Source: Lipingzhangella_A rawalii (GTDB lineage: Bacteria; Actinomycetota; Actinomycetes; Streptosporangiales; Streptosporangiaceae). Taken from it: a stretch of 64,000 nucleotides of DNA. The notes under the pieces were generated by a model. It did no database searches. It was given only the letters and a program-made list of their open reading frames with translations, and had not been told where the DNA came from. Position 1 is the stretch's first letter. Each line of letters begins with the position of its first letter. Both the position numbers and the translations under genes were made by a program. Positions 42,436 to 51,371 of this stretch are shown piece after piece. The stretch covers positions 124,001 through 188,000 of the forward strand of contig NZ_JAVLVT010000003.1 of assembly GCF_031628175.1 (NCBI RefSeq). Direction: 5' to 3'.

Positions 42436-44547
42436 CTAGTCGTCCGCGTCGGCACTGCCGCTGCGTTGCGGGATGCCTATCCCTACGGCCATGTCGTCAT
42501 CGTCATCTGTGTCCTCGTCGTCCTCTTCCTCGTCGTCGTCGCCGTCGTCGCCGTCATCGCCATCGTCTTCGTCGGCTTCCTCTTCTTCTGCCTGCTCGGC
42601 CTCCTGCTCGGCGCGGCTTGCGGCCCGCGTGGTGCACACCTGGTCTCCCGAGCTGGCGGTGGCATCGACGGCAACCACAGTGAAGCAGTACTCGACATAC
42701 GTGTCGGCGGTGGCCACCTGGGTTGAGGTGACCCCGGCGCCGGTGCGGGTCATGGTCTGCTGGGCGCCGTCGGCTGGCCCACCCACGACGAAGTAGTCGG
42801 CCTGTCCACCGGTGTTGTCATTCCACCGCAGCTCCACGCGGTCCAGGTGATCGTCCAACGTGACCTCGGTGGGGGCGGCTGGAGCCCCATGTTGCTCTGT
42901 GGGCTCCGCTGCGTCCTCGCCGGTGTCCGTGTCGTCGACCGGATCCGAGCCGTGTCCCTGCTCATCGGCGGTGTCGTCCTGCGCGGCGACCGTTTCGGCC
43001 TCGGCGGTGGAGTTGCCCAGCCACGGTTCGGGCTGGAGCAGCGGAAGGAGCCCGCCGATCAGCGCCGCCACAGCCACACCCCCGACTACGGCGGCGACAT
43101 GCAGCCGGGTGCGCAGCCTGGCGACGGCGCTGGGCGTGTCCTCGACCCATTCCGGATCCTCGTCCCACTGTGGATCTTCCGGGTCGGTGTCGAAGGCACG
43201 CTGCTGTCCCGGTAGGCGACTGGCCTCGGCGGCGCCGGTCCAGCCCTGCAAGTGCTGTTGGGCCAGCTCCAGGATCAGCTGGCTGGCGTCCGGGGGGTCG
43301 GTGCGCTCGGCGGCCGCGGTGGTGGCGGCGTCTGCGGCCACGGCGGGCTGTGCCGGGGGCGCATCCGTGGGGGGCGCGTGCCCCGTGTACGTGGTCGCAT
43401 TCTCGGGGAGGCGGTCCGTCTCGGGAGGGGTTTGTGCCGGTGCCGGTTCCGCCGCGGGTTCGGGAGCGGCAGTGGGGGTCGGGGCTGGCCCGGCTGGTGG
43501 GCCGTCCGGGGGAGACGCCGGCCCGTCGGTGGCGGGCTCGGGGCGGACCGGTGCTGCTGGGTGGACCTGCTCCGGCGGACCATCCGCGTTCGGCGCAGTG
43601 GCCGGTGGTGCCGTGGGTGGCGGCTGCGGAACGTGCGGGGATGCGTGTTGTGGATCCTGCTGTGCCGGTGGGGCGGGGTGGTGCGGTGCTGCGGGTACGG
43701 GGGGCTGCTGGGCTCTGGAGGCTGGTGGGGCCGGTTCGGACGGGGGCTCGCGGAGCCAGACGTCCTGGAGTGCGGCCACCAGATCCGCTGGGGCGGGGCG
43801 ATCCGCGGGCCGCCGGGCCATGGCCTGCCGGAGCAGCTCACCCACATCCGGGGGGACGTCCGTACGCGGAAGGTCCGGGACGGGTTGCCGCATTGCCGTA
43901 CGGGCGTAGGCATAGGCGTCGGAAGGGTCGGTGAGGTGCCCCGCGAAGGGCAGCCGGCCCGCGGTGAGGCTCCACAGGGTGGAGGCGAACGCGTAGGTGT
44001 CGGATCCGGGCTCGGTCGGTTCCTTGCGCAGAACCTCGGGGGGTGCGTGGAACGCCAGTTCGGAACTGGTGCGCACCGGGCGCGGCGATCCGGGTTCGGC
44101 AAGCGCCCCCACATCGGTGAGGACGGCCGAGGTCTCGGCACGCAGAATGTTGCCCGGAACCACGTCGTTGTGCAGCAGCCCGCGGCTGTGCAGGACGTGT
44201 AGCGCGGAGGCGACCGCTCGGGCGAGTCGCAGCAGCTCGCCTGCGGACAGCTGCTCGCCCCGGCTCAGTGGCCCTGCGTAGGAACCACCGGGGTAGAACG
44301 GCATCACCAGCACCGGGTGCCCGTCGGGCGTCTGCTCCAGCGCCAGCAGCGGAACGGTGCCGCCAACATCACCGAGGGTCCGCATCCGTTCCACCTCGGC
44401 GCTCGCGCCGGAGCTGTGCAGCACTTTGAGGGCGACCGGTGTCTGGAGGCGCGGTGCGACAGCGCGGTAGACCATGCAGCCGCGTCCCCGATACACAAGG
44501 ATCGGGTCCTCGTATCCGGGAACGGGCGGGATGTGGGGGGCGGACAT
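42436..44547 (-). CDS. Membrane Ser/Thr protein kinase with FN3-like exterior and acidic tail
   Basis: About 703 residues. Residues 12-265: protein kinase fold with ATP Lys41 (VALKVL), catalytic loop HND (126-128) with Asn133, and metal Asp145 in DVG instead of DFG; the key residues are kept, so activity is plausible. Residues 270-480: Pro/Ala-rich linker. A transmembrane helix at about 482-502 (VAAVVGGVAVAALIGGLLPLL) leads to an external region with an FN3-like module (APTEVTLDDHLDRVELRWND) and a C-terminal run of Glu/Asp. ATG at 44547 follows AAGGGACC. It is last in the minus-strand type VII secretion operon. Firmicute EssB also joins a kinase-like fold to a membrane helix, but this one keeps catalytic residues. 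Confidence 0.85.
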   Translation of the reverse strand: MSAPHIPPVPGYEDPILVYRGRGCMVYRAVAPRLQTPVALKVLHSSGASAEVERMRTLGDVGGTVPLLALEQTPDGHPVLVMPFYPGGSYAGPLSRGEQLSAGELLRLARAVASALHVLHSRGLLHNDVVPGNILRAETSAVLTDVGALAEPGSPRPVRTSSELAFHAPPEVLRKEPTEPGSDTYAFASTLWSLTAGRLPFAGHLTDPSDAYAYARTAMRQPVPDLPRTDVPPDVGELLRQAMARRPADRPAPADLVAALQDVWLREPPSEPAPPASRAQQPPVPAAPHHPAPPAQQDPQHASPHVPQPPPTAPPATAPNADGPPEQVHPAAPVRPEPATDGPASPPDGPPAGPAPTPTAAPEPAAEPAPAQTPPETDRLPENATTYTGHAPPTDAPPAQPAVAADAATTAAAERTDPPDASQLILELAQQHLQGWTGAAEASRLPGQQRAFDTDPEDPQWDEDPEWVEDTPSAVARLRTRLHVAAVVGGVAVAALIGGLLPLLQPEPWLGNSTAEAETVAAQDDTADEQGHGSDPVDDTDTGEDAAEPTEQHGAPAAPTEVTLDDHLDRVELRWNDNTGGQADYFVVGGPADGAQQTMTRTGAGVTSTQVATADTYVEYCFTVVAVDATASSGDQVCTTRAASRAEQEAEQAEEEEADEDDGDDGDDGDDDEEEDDEDTDDDDDMAVGIGIPQRSGSADADD

Positions 44548-44588
44548 ACGGCGGTCCCTTCTGTGGACGTCTGGCCGACGGGGGCTCG

Positions 44589-44975
44589 TTACGGCCGTGC
44601 CCCGTCGTCCTCCGGTTCCAGGGGGCCTGCGTCCTCGGAGTCGTCGGGCTCCGACCCACCGAACAGGCCTGCGGGGCCGCCACCGCGGCCACGCTCCTCG
44701 TTGATGTCCTGCTGTGCCTCGAATGCGCCGGCAACCGCGATCCCACCGCAGATCACGCCGATAAGTACGACACCGCAGATCACGGCGGGCCATACGCGTT
44801 GCCGCCGACGCCAGTAGCGGCTGGAGCCGTACAACAGCGCGGCGCGCAGCTGGCGCCGGCGCAGCGCGTCCGCCTGGAGTACGTACTGCTCGGCGTTGGG
44901 TGTGTAGTGGAACGCTTCGGGAACCCGCTCCTCGGTGGAGTCGGCAGGCGCGGACTGGGCGGTTTGAGTTGCCAC
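44589..44975 (-). CDS. Small single-TM protein of the type VII locus
   Basis: About 128 residues. A cytoplasmic Arg-rich stretch (ALRRRQLRAALLYGSSRYWRRRQRVW) precedes one transmembrane helix (PAVICGVVLIGVICGGIAVAGAF) and a Gly/Asp/Glu-rich exterior tail. I do not recognise a family; position between WXG100 genes and the kinase suggests a role in the secretion locus. GTG at 44975 begins 17 bases after the WXG100 stop; upstream in-frame extension overlaps that gene and is rejected. Confidence 0.65.
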   Translation of the reverse strand: MATQTAQSAPADSTEERVPEAFHYTPNAEQYVLQADALRRRQLRAALLYGSSRYWRRRQRVWPAVICGVVLIGVICGGIAVAGAFEAQQDINEERGRGGGPAGLFGGSEPDDSEDAGPLEPEDDGARP

Positions 44976-44992
44976 GGCTGATCGTTGCCCGG

Positions 44993-45280
44993 TCAGAACA
45001 TGTTGTTGAAGGTCCGCACCAGCTGCGAGTAGTTGTTCGCGGACTCGTCGGTGGCGTCGATCATTTTCGCGAAGGCGCTCAACACCCCGTTGAAATGGGA
45101 GTCGAATTCCTCGGCCTTGGCCTGAAACTCCTGACTTCCCGCGCCCTCCCACCGGTTAACGGTGTCCTCCGACTGGGTCCGGATCTCGTCCATGATGCCG
45201 TGGAACCGGCTCATGTAGCCCTGCTGGTCGGCGGACAGCTCCTCCAACATGCCGACATTGCCGTAGACCTCGTAGCTCAT
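44993..45280 (-). CDS. WXG100-family type VII secretion protein
   Basis: 95 residues, two helices joined by a turn with the WEG motif (RWEGAGSQEF), the WXG100 signature. Long amphipathic helices on either side, no signal peptide. ESAT-6-like proteins of this size form heterodimers and are exported via EccC. It is the second of a WXG100-like pair; the first ends 24 bases upstream. ATG at 45280 follows an AGGAGGGG site. Confidence 0.92.
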   Translation of the reverse strand: MSYEVYGNVGMLEELSADQQGYMSRFHGIMDEIRTQSEDTVNRWEGAGSQEFQAKAEEFDSHFNGVLSAFAKMIDATDESANNYSQLVRTFNNMF

Positions 45281-45304
45281 ACGCCCCCCTCCTGGCGTCC
45301 TGGC

Positions 45305-45646
45305 CTAGTTGATCGCGCGGGTCAACCCACCCAGCTCGGTCTGGGCACCACCGAAGTCGTCTGCGGACGCCTCGTCGGTGGTGTTGACGAGGCGCTGGCC
45401 CTCGTTCAGGTCGATGCCGTTGTTGTTGCACCAGCGAATCAGCTCGTCGAAGCGGTGGGTGAGCTCAGTGCGGGCCTGCTGGAACTTCGCGAGCGCCGAG
45501 CCCTGGAGGGCCTGACCGTCGCGTTCGCTGATGTCGTCGATGAGGGACTGGAGCTGTTGGTACAGACCCTCGGACTCCTGGCCGAGGCCCTCACCACCAC
45601 GCGACAGTGCATCGCCCTCGGTCAGACCGACATGCTGATCAGACAC
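45305..45646 (-). CDS. WXG100-like partner lacking a true WXG motif
   Basis: 113 residues, predicted helical hairpin. The turn reads LQGSALAKF rather than WxG, and a Trp lies later (LIRWCNNNG). It sits directly upstream of a canonical WXG100 gene, so the pair probably forms the EsxA/EsxB-like heterodimer in which only one partner keeps the motif. GTG at 45646 follows GGGAGGG. A promoter-like pair lies at 45707-45734. Confidence 0.8.
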   Translation of the reverse strand: MSDQHVGLTEGDALSRGGEGLGQESEGLYQQLQSLIDDISERDGQALQGSALAKFQQARTELTHRFDELIRWCNNNGIDLNEGQRLVNTTDEASADDFGGAQTELGGLTRAIN

Positions 45647-45706
45647 GGGATTGCCCTCCCGAACGATTACGAATACACGCGGACAAAGCGCGGAATAACC
45701 GAAGCT

Positions 45707-45734
45707 ACTGTAACGTATTATTCATATTCGGCAA
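45707..45734 (-). promoter_or_regulatory. Promoter-like pair before the WXG100 genes
   Basis: On the minus strand TTGCCG (45729-45734) and TACAGT (45707-45712) are separated by 16 bp, in an A+T-rich island that contrasts with the flanking genes. It would give the two WXG100 genes their own, probably stronger, transcription. Confidence 0.4.
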
Positions 45735-45840
45735 CCCTGGGGTGCTAAATGATCTTTGTGATCAATATGGCATTGTCTGGGATTCGGCTTTCCCGCAGCG
45801 GCACCGCGGAGTACACCCCGTCCCGGCTTCCGGTCGGGAG

Positions 45841-47088
45841 TCACCCATGTTTCCAGCCGGCCGCCACCGGCGAACCGGCCAGGGAGGCGTCCGCGGGGGC
45901 CTCGAACAGTTCCTCGGGCTCCTGCGGGGTGCCGTCCGTGACCTCCACGCGGTACCAGGCCGTGGGGGACTGCACGAGAAGTGCATCCCGGTCGGGGGCG
46001 GGGACGTACTGCACCATCGGTCCGGCATCCGCGGGCAGTAGCTCGGTGATGTCGGCAGATTCCGGGGCCGCGGCTGCCGTGGGCTCCTGCGTCTCCTCCC
46101 CACCGGCTCCGTCCTGGGCTGTTTCCTCCTCGCCGCCGGTGTCGTTGGTGTCTGTGTTGTCGGGGTCCGTGGACTCGGAGAGTGTCACCATCCGGGCAGC
46201 GCCGGGCTGATCCCCCGGTTCCTCCGAACTGTCGGCCTCGGCCTGTGGCTGTTCCGGAGCCCCGCCCTGATCGGCGGATTCCCGCTCGGGCGTCAGGATG
46301 GTGGTGTCCCCACCCCACACCGGGTCGATGCTGCGGGAGCTCCACTGCTGCCCGCCCTCGGCGTAGCTCGCGTTCATCACGTGGCCCCCGCTGCGCCGGA
46401 CACTCAACTGGCCGTCCACGTCGGGGATCTGCTCTACCTGGACCTGTTCGCGGACGTGCACCGTCCCGTCCGGGGTGAGCTGCCACTCCTGCGGTTCCGG
46501 GCCCGTCTCGCCCAGCACGGCCTCTTCCCGGGGGGTGCTCTCCGGGTCGTCCAGCGGTACGGACATCACGCGGGTGGTGCCCGCACCCTGCCGGCCCGGA
46601 ACGGATTCGGCCGGGGGCTGGTGGGCGGTGAACCAGATCCGCTCGTCGTGGATGCGCGGATCCTGGTAGGTGGCGCCCTGGTCAGGCCGAAGCGAGACCG
46701 CAACTTCGTATGCGCTGTCGTCCGCGTCGAGCTGCGCCACGTGCACGGTGTCCCCACCCGGCGGGCTGTAGGCCAGCAGCCGCCAGTCTTCGGAGAAGCG
46801 CAGGTGCACCGCCACGTCCGCCACCATCGGATCCAGCACACCGTCCGGCAGCTCCAGCACCGCCCGTTGAGCTCCGGTGTCCGGGTCGGTGAACACCAGA
46901 GCCTGGTCCTCCTCGGGGTCACCGCCGTCGTAGCCGCGGTACACCAACGCCAGCCCGGACAGCTGCGGCTGATCCTCCCCGTTCCCGTCCCCGTTGTTGT
47001 CGGCATCCCCGCAGGCCACCGTTGCGGCCACCAGCCCGACGGCCAGGCCACAGCCCCATCGCCGACCCAACCCGCGACGCATGAACAT
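45841..47088 (-). CDS. Lipoprotein of the type VII locus, beta-propeller-like
   Basis: About 415 residues. Signal sequence with lipobox VAAC-type (AATVAC), lipidated Cys26, then repeated blades such as DEERIW/HDERIWF, DGTVHVREQ and EGGQQWSSRS, as in the WD/YVTN-like propellers of LpqB-type lipoproteins. A low-complexity Glu/Asp/Thr/Gly stretch (about residues 300-350) splits the propeller. It is 80 bases after eccC on the same strand. ATG at 47088 is chosen because AGGAGGTGGG precedes it. Its role in secretion is inferred from position only. Confidence 0.75.
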   Translation of the reverse strand: MFMRRGLGRRWGCGLAVGLVAATVACGDADNNGDGNGEDQPQLSGLALVYRGYDGGDPEEDQALVFTDPDTGAQRAVLELPDGVLDPMVADVAVHLRFSEDWRLLAYSPPGGDTVHVAQLDADDSAYEVAVSLRPDQGATYQDPRIHDERIWFTAHQPPAESVPGRQGAGTTRVMSVPLDDPESTPREEAVLGETGPEPQEWQLTPDGTVHVREQVQVEQIPDVDGQLSVRRSGGHVMNASYAEGGQQWSSRSIDPVWGGDTTILTPERESADQGGAPEQPQAEADSSEEPGDQPGAARMVTLSESTDPDNTDTNDTGGEEETAQDGAGGEETQEPTAAAAPESADITELLPADAGPMVQYVPAPDRDALLVQSPTAWYRVEVTDGTPQEPEELFEAPADASLAGSPVAAGWKHG

Positions 47089-47168
47089 CCCACCTCCTGC
47101 CTGCTTCCGGGGGCGCCGGTCCGGCCGACCGGTCGCCATACCTGCGGGTATCACGCCTGCCACCCGTG

Positions 47169-50100
47169 TCACTCCGGTGGGTCTGTCCAGCCGACCTGCA
47201 CCATTTCCGGCTTCTGCCCGCGCCGTGCCAGCAGCGCCCGCCCCGGCGGGAGTTGCCGAGCCGCAACCCCGTTGGCGAGCCGCCCTTCAGCCCGGTCCCC
47301 GGAGAACAGCAGGCCCGGGCTGGCCAGGTCGCTCAGCCCCTGGAGCACGGGTTCGAACATGGCCCGGGCTGCTCCGCCGGTGCGCCGCGCGAGGATCACG
47401 TGAAAGCCGATGTCGCGCCCGTAGGGCAGCAGTTCCGCCAGCGGCGACAGCGGGTTGGTGCGCCCGCCCACGAAGTCGTAGTCGTCCACCACCACGAACA
47501 CTTCCAGCCCACTCCACCAGCTGCGTTCCCGCAGCTGACGCGGGGTCACGTCCGAGGTGGGCATGCGCTCCTTGAGGGAGCGGGCCAGGTCGGTGGCCGC
47601 GGCCTTCGTCTGCTCGGCCGTGGTGCAGTAGCCCAGCTGATGCGCCTGGGGAACCACCCCGAGGTGGGCCCGCCGGTAGTCCACCAGCAGCACCCCCACC
47701 TCCTGGGTGGGTCGCTGGATGATCTGGTGCAGCATGCCCCGCAGCAGGGTGGACTTGCCGGTCTGTGGGTCCCCGAACACCACCAGGTGTGACTCGTCCG
47801 TATCGTCCATCGCCACCGGCGCCAACGACCGTTCGGCCATGCCGAGAATGAGCCCGCGGCCCGAGTGGGACCGCTCCAGTTCCGGCAGTGACACCAGGGT
47901 GGGGAGGGTGTGCACCCGCCGTACCGGCCGTTGTTTTGGCCAGCGTTGACGTACCCGCGACACCAGGTCCCGCACCCCGGCTGTCAGATCGTCGTCGTCG
48001 GCGCGGCCGTCGACACGGGGCAGCGCGAACTGCACGTTGGCCTCACTGGGCAGCAGGCCCCGCCCGGGCGTGTCCTTGGGCACCGCCTCGGCGAGCTTAC
48101 GGTCCACGCCGGAGTCGAACGGGTCGGTGAGGCGTAGCTCCAGCCGCCCGCCGAACAGGGCCTGCATCCGACTGCGGATTTGGCTGCTGGCCGCCCCGGT
48201 GAGCACGGTGTGCACACCCACGGCGGGGCCACGGGTCGCGATGTCCTGCACCAGCTCGTCCGCGTCGCCGAAGGCTTCGCGCACCGAGGCCCACCCGTCG
48301 ATGAGGAGGAACACGTCGCCGGGCACCTCCGCCCGCACTTCCCCGGCCGCGCGGGCGCGGCGCAGCGCCGTGGGCGAGTCCAGTCCGGCGTCCCGGCACA
48401 GCTGTTCGCGCTGGTCCAGCTGCGCGGACACGTCCGACAGCACCCGGCGCACCCGCTCCGGGGAGGCGCGGCCCGCCACCCCGGCCACGTGCGGTAATTC
48501 CTCCATCGCGGCCAGCCCACCGCCACCGAAGTCGATGCCGTAGACCACGACGCGGCCCGGCGGGTAGGTCCAGGCGAGGCTGGCGATGAGGGTGCGCAGC
48601 AGGGTCGACTTTCCGGACTGGGGGCCGCCCACCACGACAAGGTTGCCTTCGGTGCCGGTGAAGTCCACCGTGGCGGCCTCTTGGCGCTGCTCGCGCGGGA
48701 AGTCGCTGCGGCCCACCACTGCCCGTACCTCGTCCGGGTCGGGTTCGGTGGCCGGTCCCACGGGCAGGCTCCCGTCCGGTTCGGCCAACAGCTCGCCCAG
48801 GCTCAGTGTGGCGGGCAGCGGCGCCACCCACACCGGGCGTACCGGTGCAGCACCCGCCGCGACCAGCCGGTCCACCGCCACCTGGAGAATCGTGCGGCTG
48901 GTGGTCTCTTCCGCAACTGACGGCTGCGGATTGGTGGGCTCCGTACCGGTGTCGCGGTTGGCGGCCCGCAGCACCGACTGGATCCCGTTGTAGGAGATTA
49001 CCGGCAGCATCGGCTGCTCCTCTTCGGACTGCTCGGTGGGGGGCACGTAGGGGCTGGACACCATGGCGGCTTTGAACCGTTCGAACACTGAGGTGTCCAC
49101 CTTCAGATAGCCCGACCCGGGCTCGGGCGGAAGGTGGTAGGCGTCGGTGACCCCGATCACCTCGCGGCTCTCGGCCTCGGAGAAGGTGCGCAGACCCAGC
49201 CGGTAGGACAGGTGCGACTCCAGCCCCTTGATTTTTCCGGACTCCAGGCGCTGGGTGGACAGCAGCAGGTGCACCCCGATGGATCGGCCGATCCGCCCGA
49301 TGGCCACGAACAGCTCCGCGAAGTCCGGATGCGCCGTGAGTAGCTCGGAGAACTCGTCGATGATCACCAGCAGGTGCGGCAGCGGGTCCAGGTCGGGCCG
49401 TTGGGTGCTGCGCAGCTGCTCGTAGGCGTGCAGGTTCGGCAGGTTTCCCGCGTCCTTCAACAACTGCTGGCGGCGCGTCAACTCCCCGTACATGGCCTCC
49501 CGGAACCGGGTGACCAGCCCGTCGTCGTCAGCGAGGTTGGTGATGAGTCCGGCGCTGTGTGGCAGCCGATCCATGTCCGCGAAGGTGGCGCCACCCTTGA
49601 AGTCCACCAGTAGCAGCGCCAGCTGCTCCGGCGGATGGCCGATCACCAGCGAGGTCACCAGGGTTCGCAGCATCTCGGATTTCCCGGATCCGGTGGCGCC
49701 CACCACCAGGCCGTGCGGCCCCATCCCTCCGAACGCGGATTCCTTGAGGTCCAGGTGCACCAGCCCACCCGCCGGCCCCATCCCGATCGGTACCCGCAGA
49801 AACTCGTTCGCGCTCCGTGGCCGCCAGGTCTGCCGCGGGTCCAGCTCGGCAACATCCTGCACACCCAGAATCTCCGGCAGCCCCACAGTGGCGAACATTC
49901 CGTCGTCGTCCGCGCCGGCGGCCAGCCGCAGCGGCGACAGGATCCGCGCCAGGGAGGTGAGCAGTGCCACGCTGGCCTGGTCGGCCTGCCCCCGCAGCGG
50001 CAGGTCCCCGCCGGCCGGGCTCGTGCGCCGCTCCCCGCTCGGTTCGGGCGACTCTTCCTCGGGCCGGTCCTCGGCGACGGCTCCGGTCTCGTCCACGGTC

Positions 50101-51209
50101 AGCCGCAGATCCACCCGATCCGGCTCCTCACGCTGCTCACCCACGAGCAGAATCACGTGAATCCCCAGGTCAGCAAGGGAGGACACTCCGGCCTCGGCGG
50201 CCAGACCGGACAGGGTCGGCTGGTGTTCGCCGTCCACCAGCAGCACCAGCCGGCGGGTACCCGGCCCCGGGGGCTTACCGCGGCGCTTCTGCCAGTCCGA
50301 GGTGCGCTGCTCGAACTCTCCCTGAAGTAGCTCGGCGAGCTGAATCGTGCTGGTGCCCACGAGTCGCGCCGACAGCGGGCCGTCGTGGCGGTCGTCGGCG
50401 GCGTTGTGCGGCAGCCACTTCAGCCAGTCCCACTCCTCCAACAGGCGCGGATGCCGCACCACCCCCAGCCGCACCTCCTCCGGGGCGGTGAAGGTCACCA
50501 GCTGCGCGACCATCGCCCGCGCCATCGCGCGGCCGGTGGCGCGGTCCCCCACCACCGACACCATCCCGTGTTCCCGAAGGTCCACCACCAGTGGCTCTTC
50601 GGGAACGTGCGCGTACAGTTCCACAAGCTGGTCCGCGAGTCCTTGACACACCGGGTCGTAGACCACCAGCGGGTCCGAGGTGTCGGCCTTGAGGCTCAGG
50701 GGGCGTGCCAGCGGGCGGGTGCCCAGTCCCAGCCGCAGCTGGAGATGGTCACTGTCCCGAGAGCGGCGTTCCCACCGTCGCTCCCGGGAACGTGCCGGCT
50801 CCAGCAGCAGCTCCGGGGCGGGATGCCGGAAGGCGCTCTCGGCGCGCTGCGTCGCGGCCACCCCCCGCACGGTCTCGCGTAGCTGGTCCAGATAGTCGAC
50901 GTAGCGTTCCCGCTGCTCTCGGATGCGCTTGCGCGGGCCGTTGTACTGCACCAGGAACATGGTGGCGCCCACGGCCACGCTGGCGATCATCACCAGCATC
51001 GCCCCCACCGCGTACAGCGGCCGGTGCCCCAGGGTGAGGGTGAACAGCAGCGAGCTGGATCCGGTGATGATCGGCATGATCATCATGGCCATGGAGCTGG
51101 TAGCGGGCGGATTGTCCGGCAGCTGTGGCGGCGCAGCGATCGACAGCGGCGTGGTGCTGGGCCGGGGGACGCCGCGACGCGCCGGCCGCGGAACGAGGGT
51201 GGTACTCAC
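47169..51209 (-). CDS. eccC: Type VII secretion ATPase EccC (fused EccCa/EccCb)
   Basis: About 1346 residues. Two N-terminal transmembrane helices (about residues 40-90) anchor three FtsK/SpoIIIE ATPase domains with Walker A motifs GATGSGKSE (near 503), GGPQSGKST (near 860) and GDPQTGKST (near 1145). Walker B of domain 1 is VIIDEFSELL, with the catalytic Glu; domain 2 has LLIDGWASV and domain 3 VVVDDYDFV, both without the Glu, so only the first is likely to hydrolyse ATP fully, as known for EccC. It moves WXG100 substrates through the membrane pore. GTG at 51209 is chosen because GGAGG precedes it; a longer in-frame reading enters the divergent promoter. Confidence 0.95.
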   Translation of the reverse strand: MSTTLVPRPARRGVPRPSTTPLSIAAPPQLPDNPPATSSMAMMIMPIITGSSSLLFTLTLGHRPLYAVGAMLVMIASVAVGATMFLVQYNGPRKRIREQRERYVDYLDQLRETVRGVAATQRAESAFRHPAPELLLEPARSRERRWERRSRDSDHLQLRLGLGTRPLARPLSLKADTSDPLVVYDPVCQGLADQLVELYAHVPEEPLVVDLREHGMVSVVGDRATGRAMARAMVAQLVTFTAPEEVRLGVVRHPRLLEEWDWLKWLPHNAADDRHDGPLSARLVGTSTIQLAELLQGEFEQRTSDWQKRRGKPPGPGTRRLVLLVDGEHQPTLSGLAAEAGVSSLADLGIHVILLVGEQREEPDRVDLRLTVDETGAVAEDRPEEESPEPSGERRTSPAGGDLPLRGQADQASVALLTSLARILSPLRLAAGADDDGMFATVGLPEILGVQDVAELDPRQTWRPRSANEFLRVPIGMGPAGGLVHLDLKESAFGGMGPHGLVVGATGSGKSEMLRTLVTSLVIGHPPEQLALLLVDFKGGATFADMDRLPHSAGLITNLADDDGLVTRFREAMYGELTRRQQLLKDAGNLPNLHAYEQLRSTQRPDLDPLPHLLVIIDEFSELLTAHPDFAELFVAIGRIGRSIGVHLLLSTQRLESGKIKGLESHLSYRLGLRTFSEAESREVIGVTDAYHLPPEPGSGYLKVDTSVFERFKAAMVSSPYVPPTEQSEEEQPMLPVISYNGIQSVLRAANRDTGTEPTNPQPSVAEETTSRTILQVAVDRLVAAGAAPVRPVWVAPLPATLSLGELLAEPDGSLPVGPATEPDPDEVRAVVGRSDFPREQRQEAATVDFTGTEGNLVVVGGPQSGKSTLLRTLIASLAWTYPPGRVVVYGIDFGGGGLAAMEELPHVAGVAGRASPERVRRVLSDVSAQLDQREQLCRDAGLDSPTALRRARAAGEVRAEVPGDVFLLIDGWASVREAFGDADELVQDIATRGPAVGVHTVLTGAASSQIRSRMQALFGGRLELRLTDPFDSGVDRKLAEAVPKDTPGRGLLPSEANVQFALPRVDGRADDDDLTAGVRDLVSRVRQRWPKQRPVRRVHTLPTLVSLPELERSHSGRGLILGMAERSLAPVAMDDTDESHLVVFGDPQTGKSTLLRGMLHQIIQRPTQEVGVLLVDYRRAHLGVVPQAHQLGYCTTAEQTKAAATDLARSLKERMPTSDVTPRQLRERSWWSGLEVFVVVDDYDFVGGRTNPLSPLAELLPYGRDIGFHVILARRTGGAARAMFEPVLQGLSDLASPGLLFSGDRAEGRLANGVAARQLPPGRALLARRGQKPEMVQVGWTDPPE

Positions 51210-51371
51210 GAGTTCCTCCGGGCTCCGAGGCAGGGCAGGCGACATTGGCACACGGCCGCGGACTGTTACGGTAATGATTCCGCAGCCGGGTCCACGCCGA
51301 CGAACCGGGACAGGGTCCCCATTGTCCACACCCGGCCACCTCCACACCGCTACCGCCCCAGGAGGCACGAG

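Noticed and set aside
42473..42800. Trinucleotide GTC/CTC runs as a repeat array or CRISPR
   Set aside because: They are the coding strand of the kinase's acidic tail (GAC/GAG codons); no spacers of constant size.
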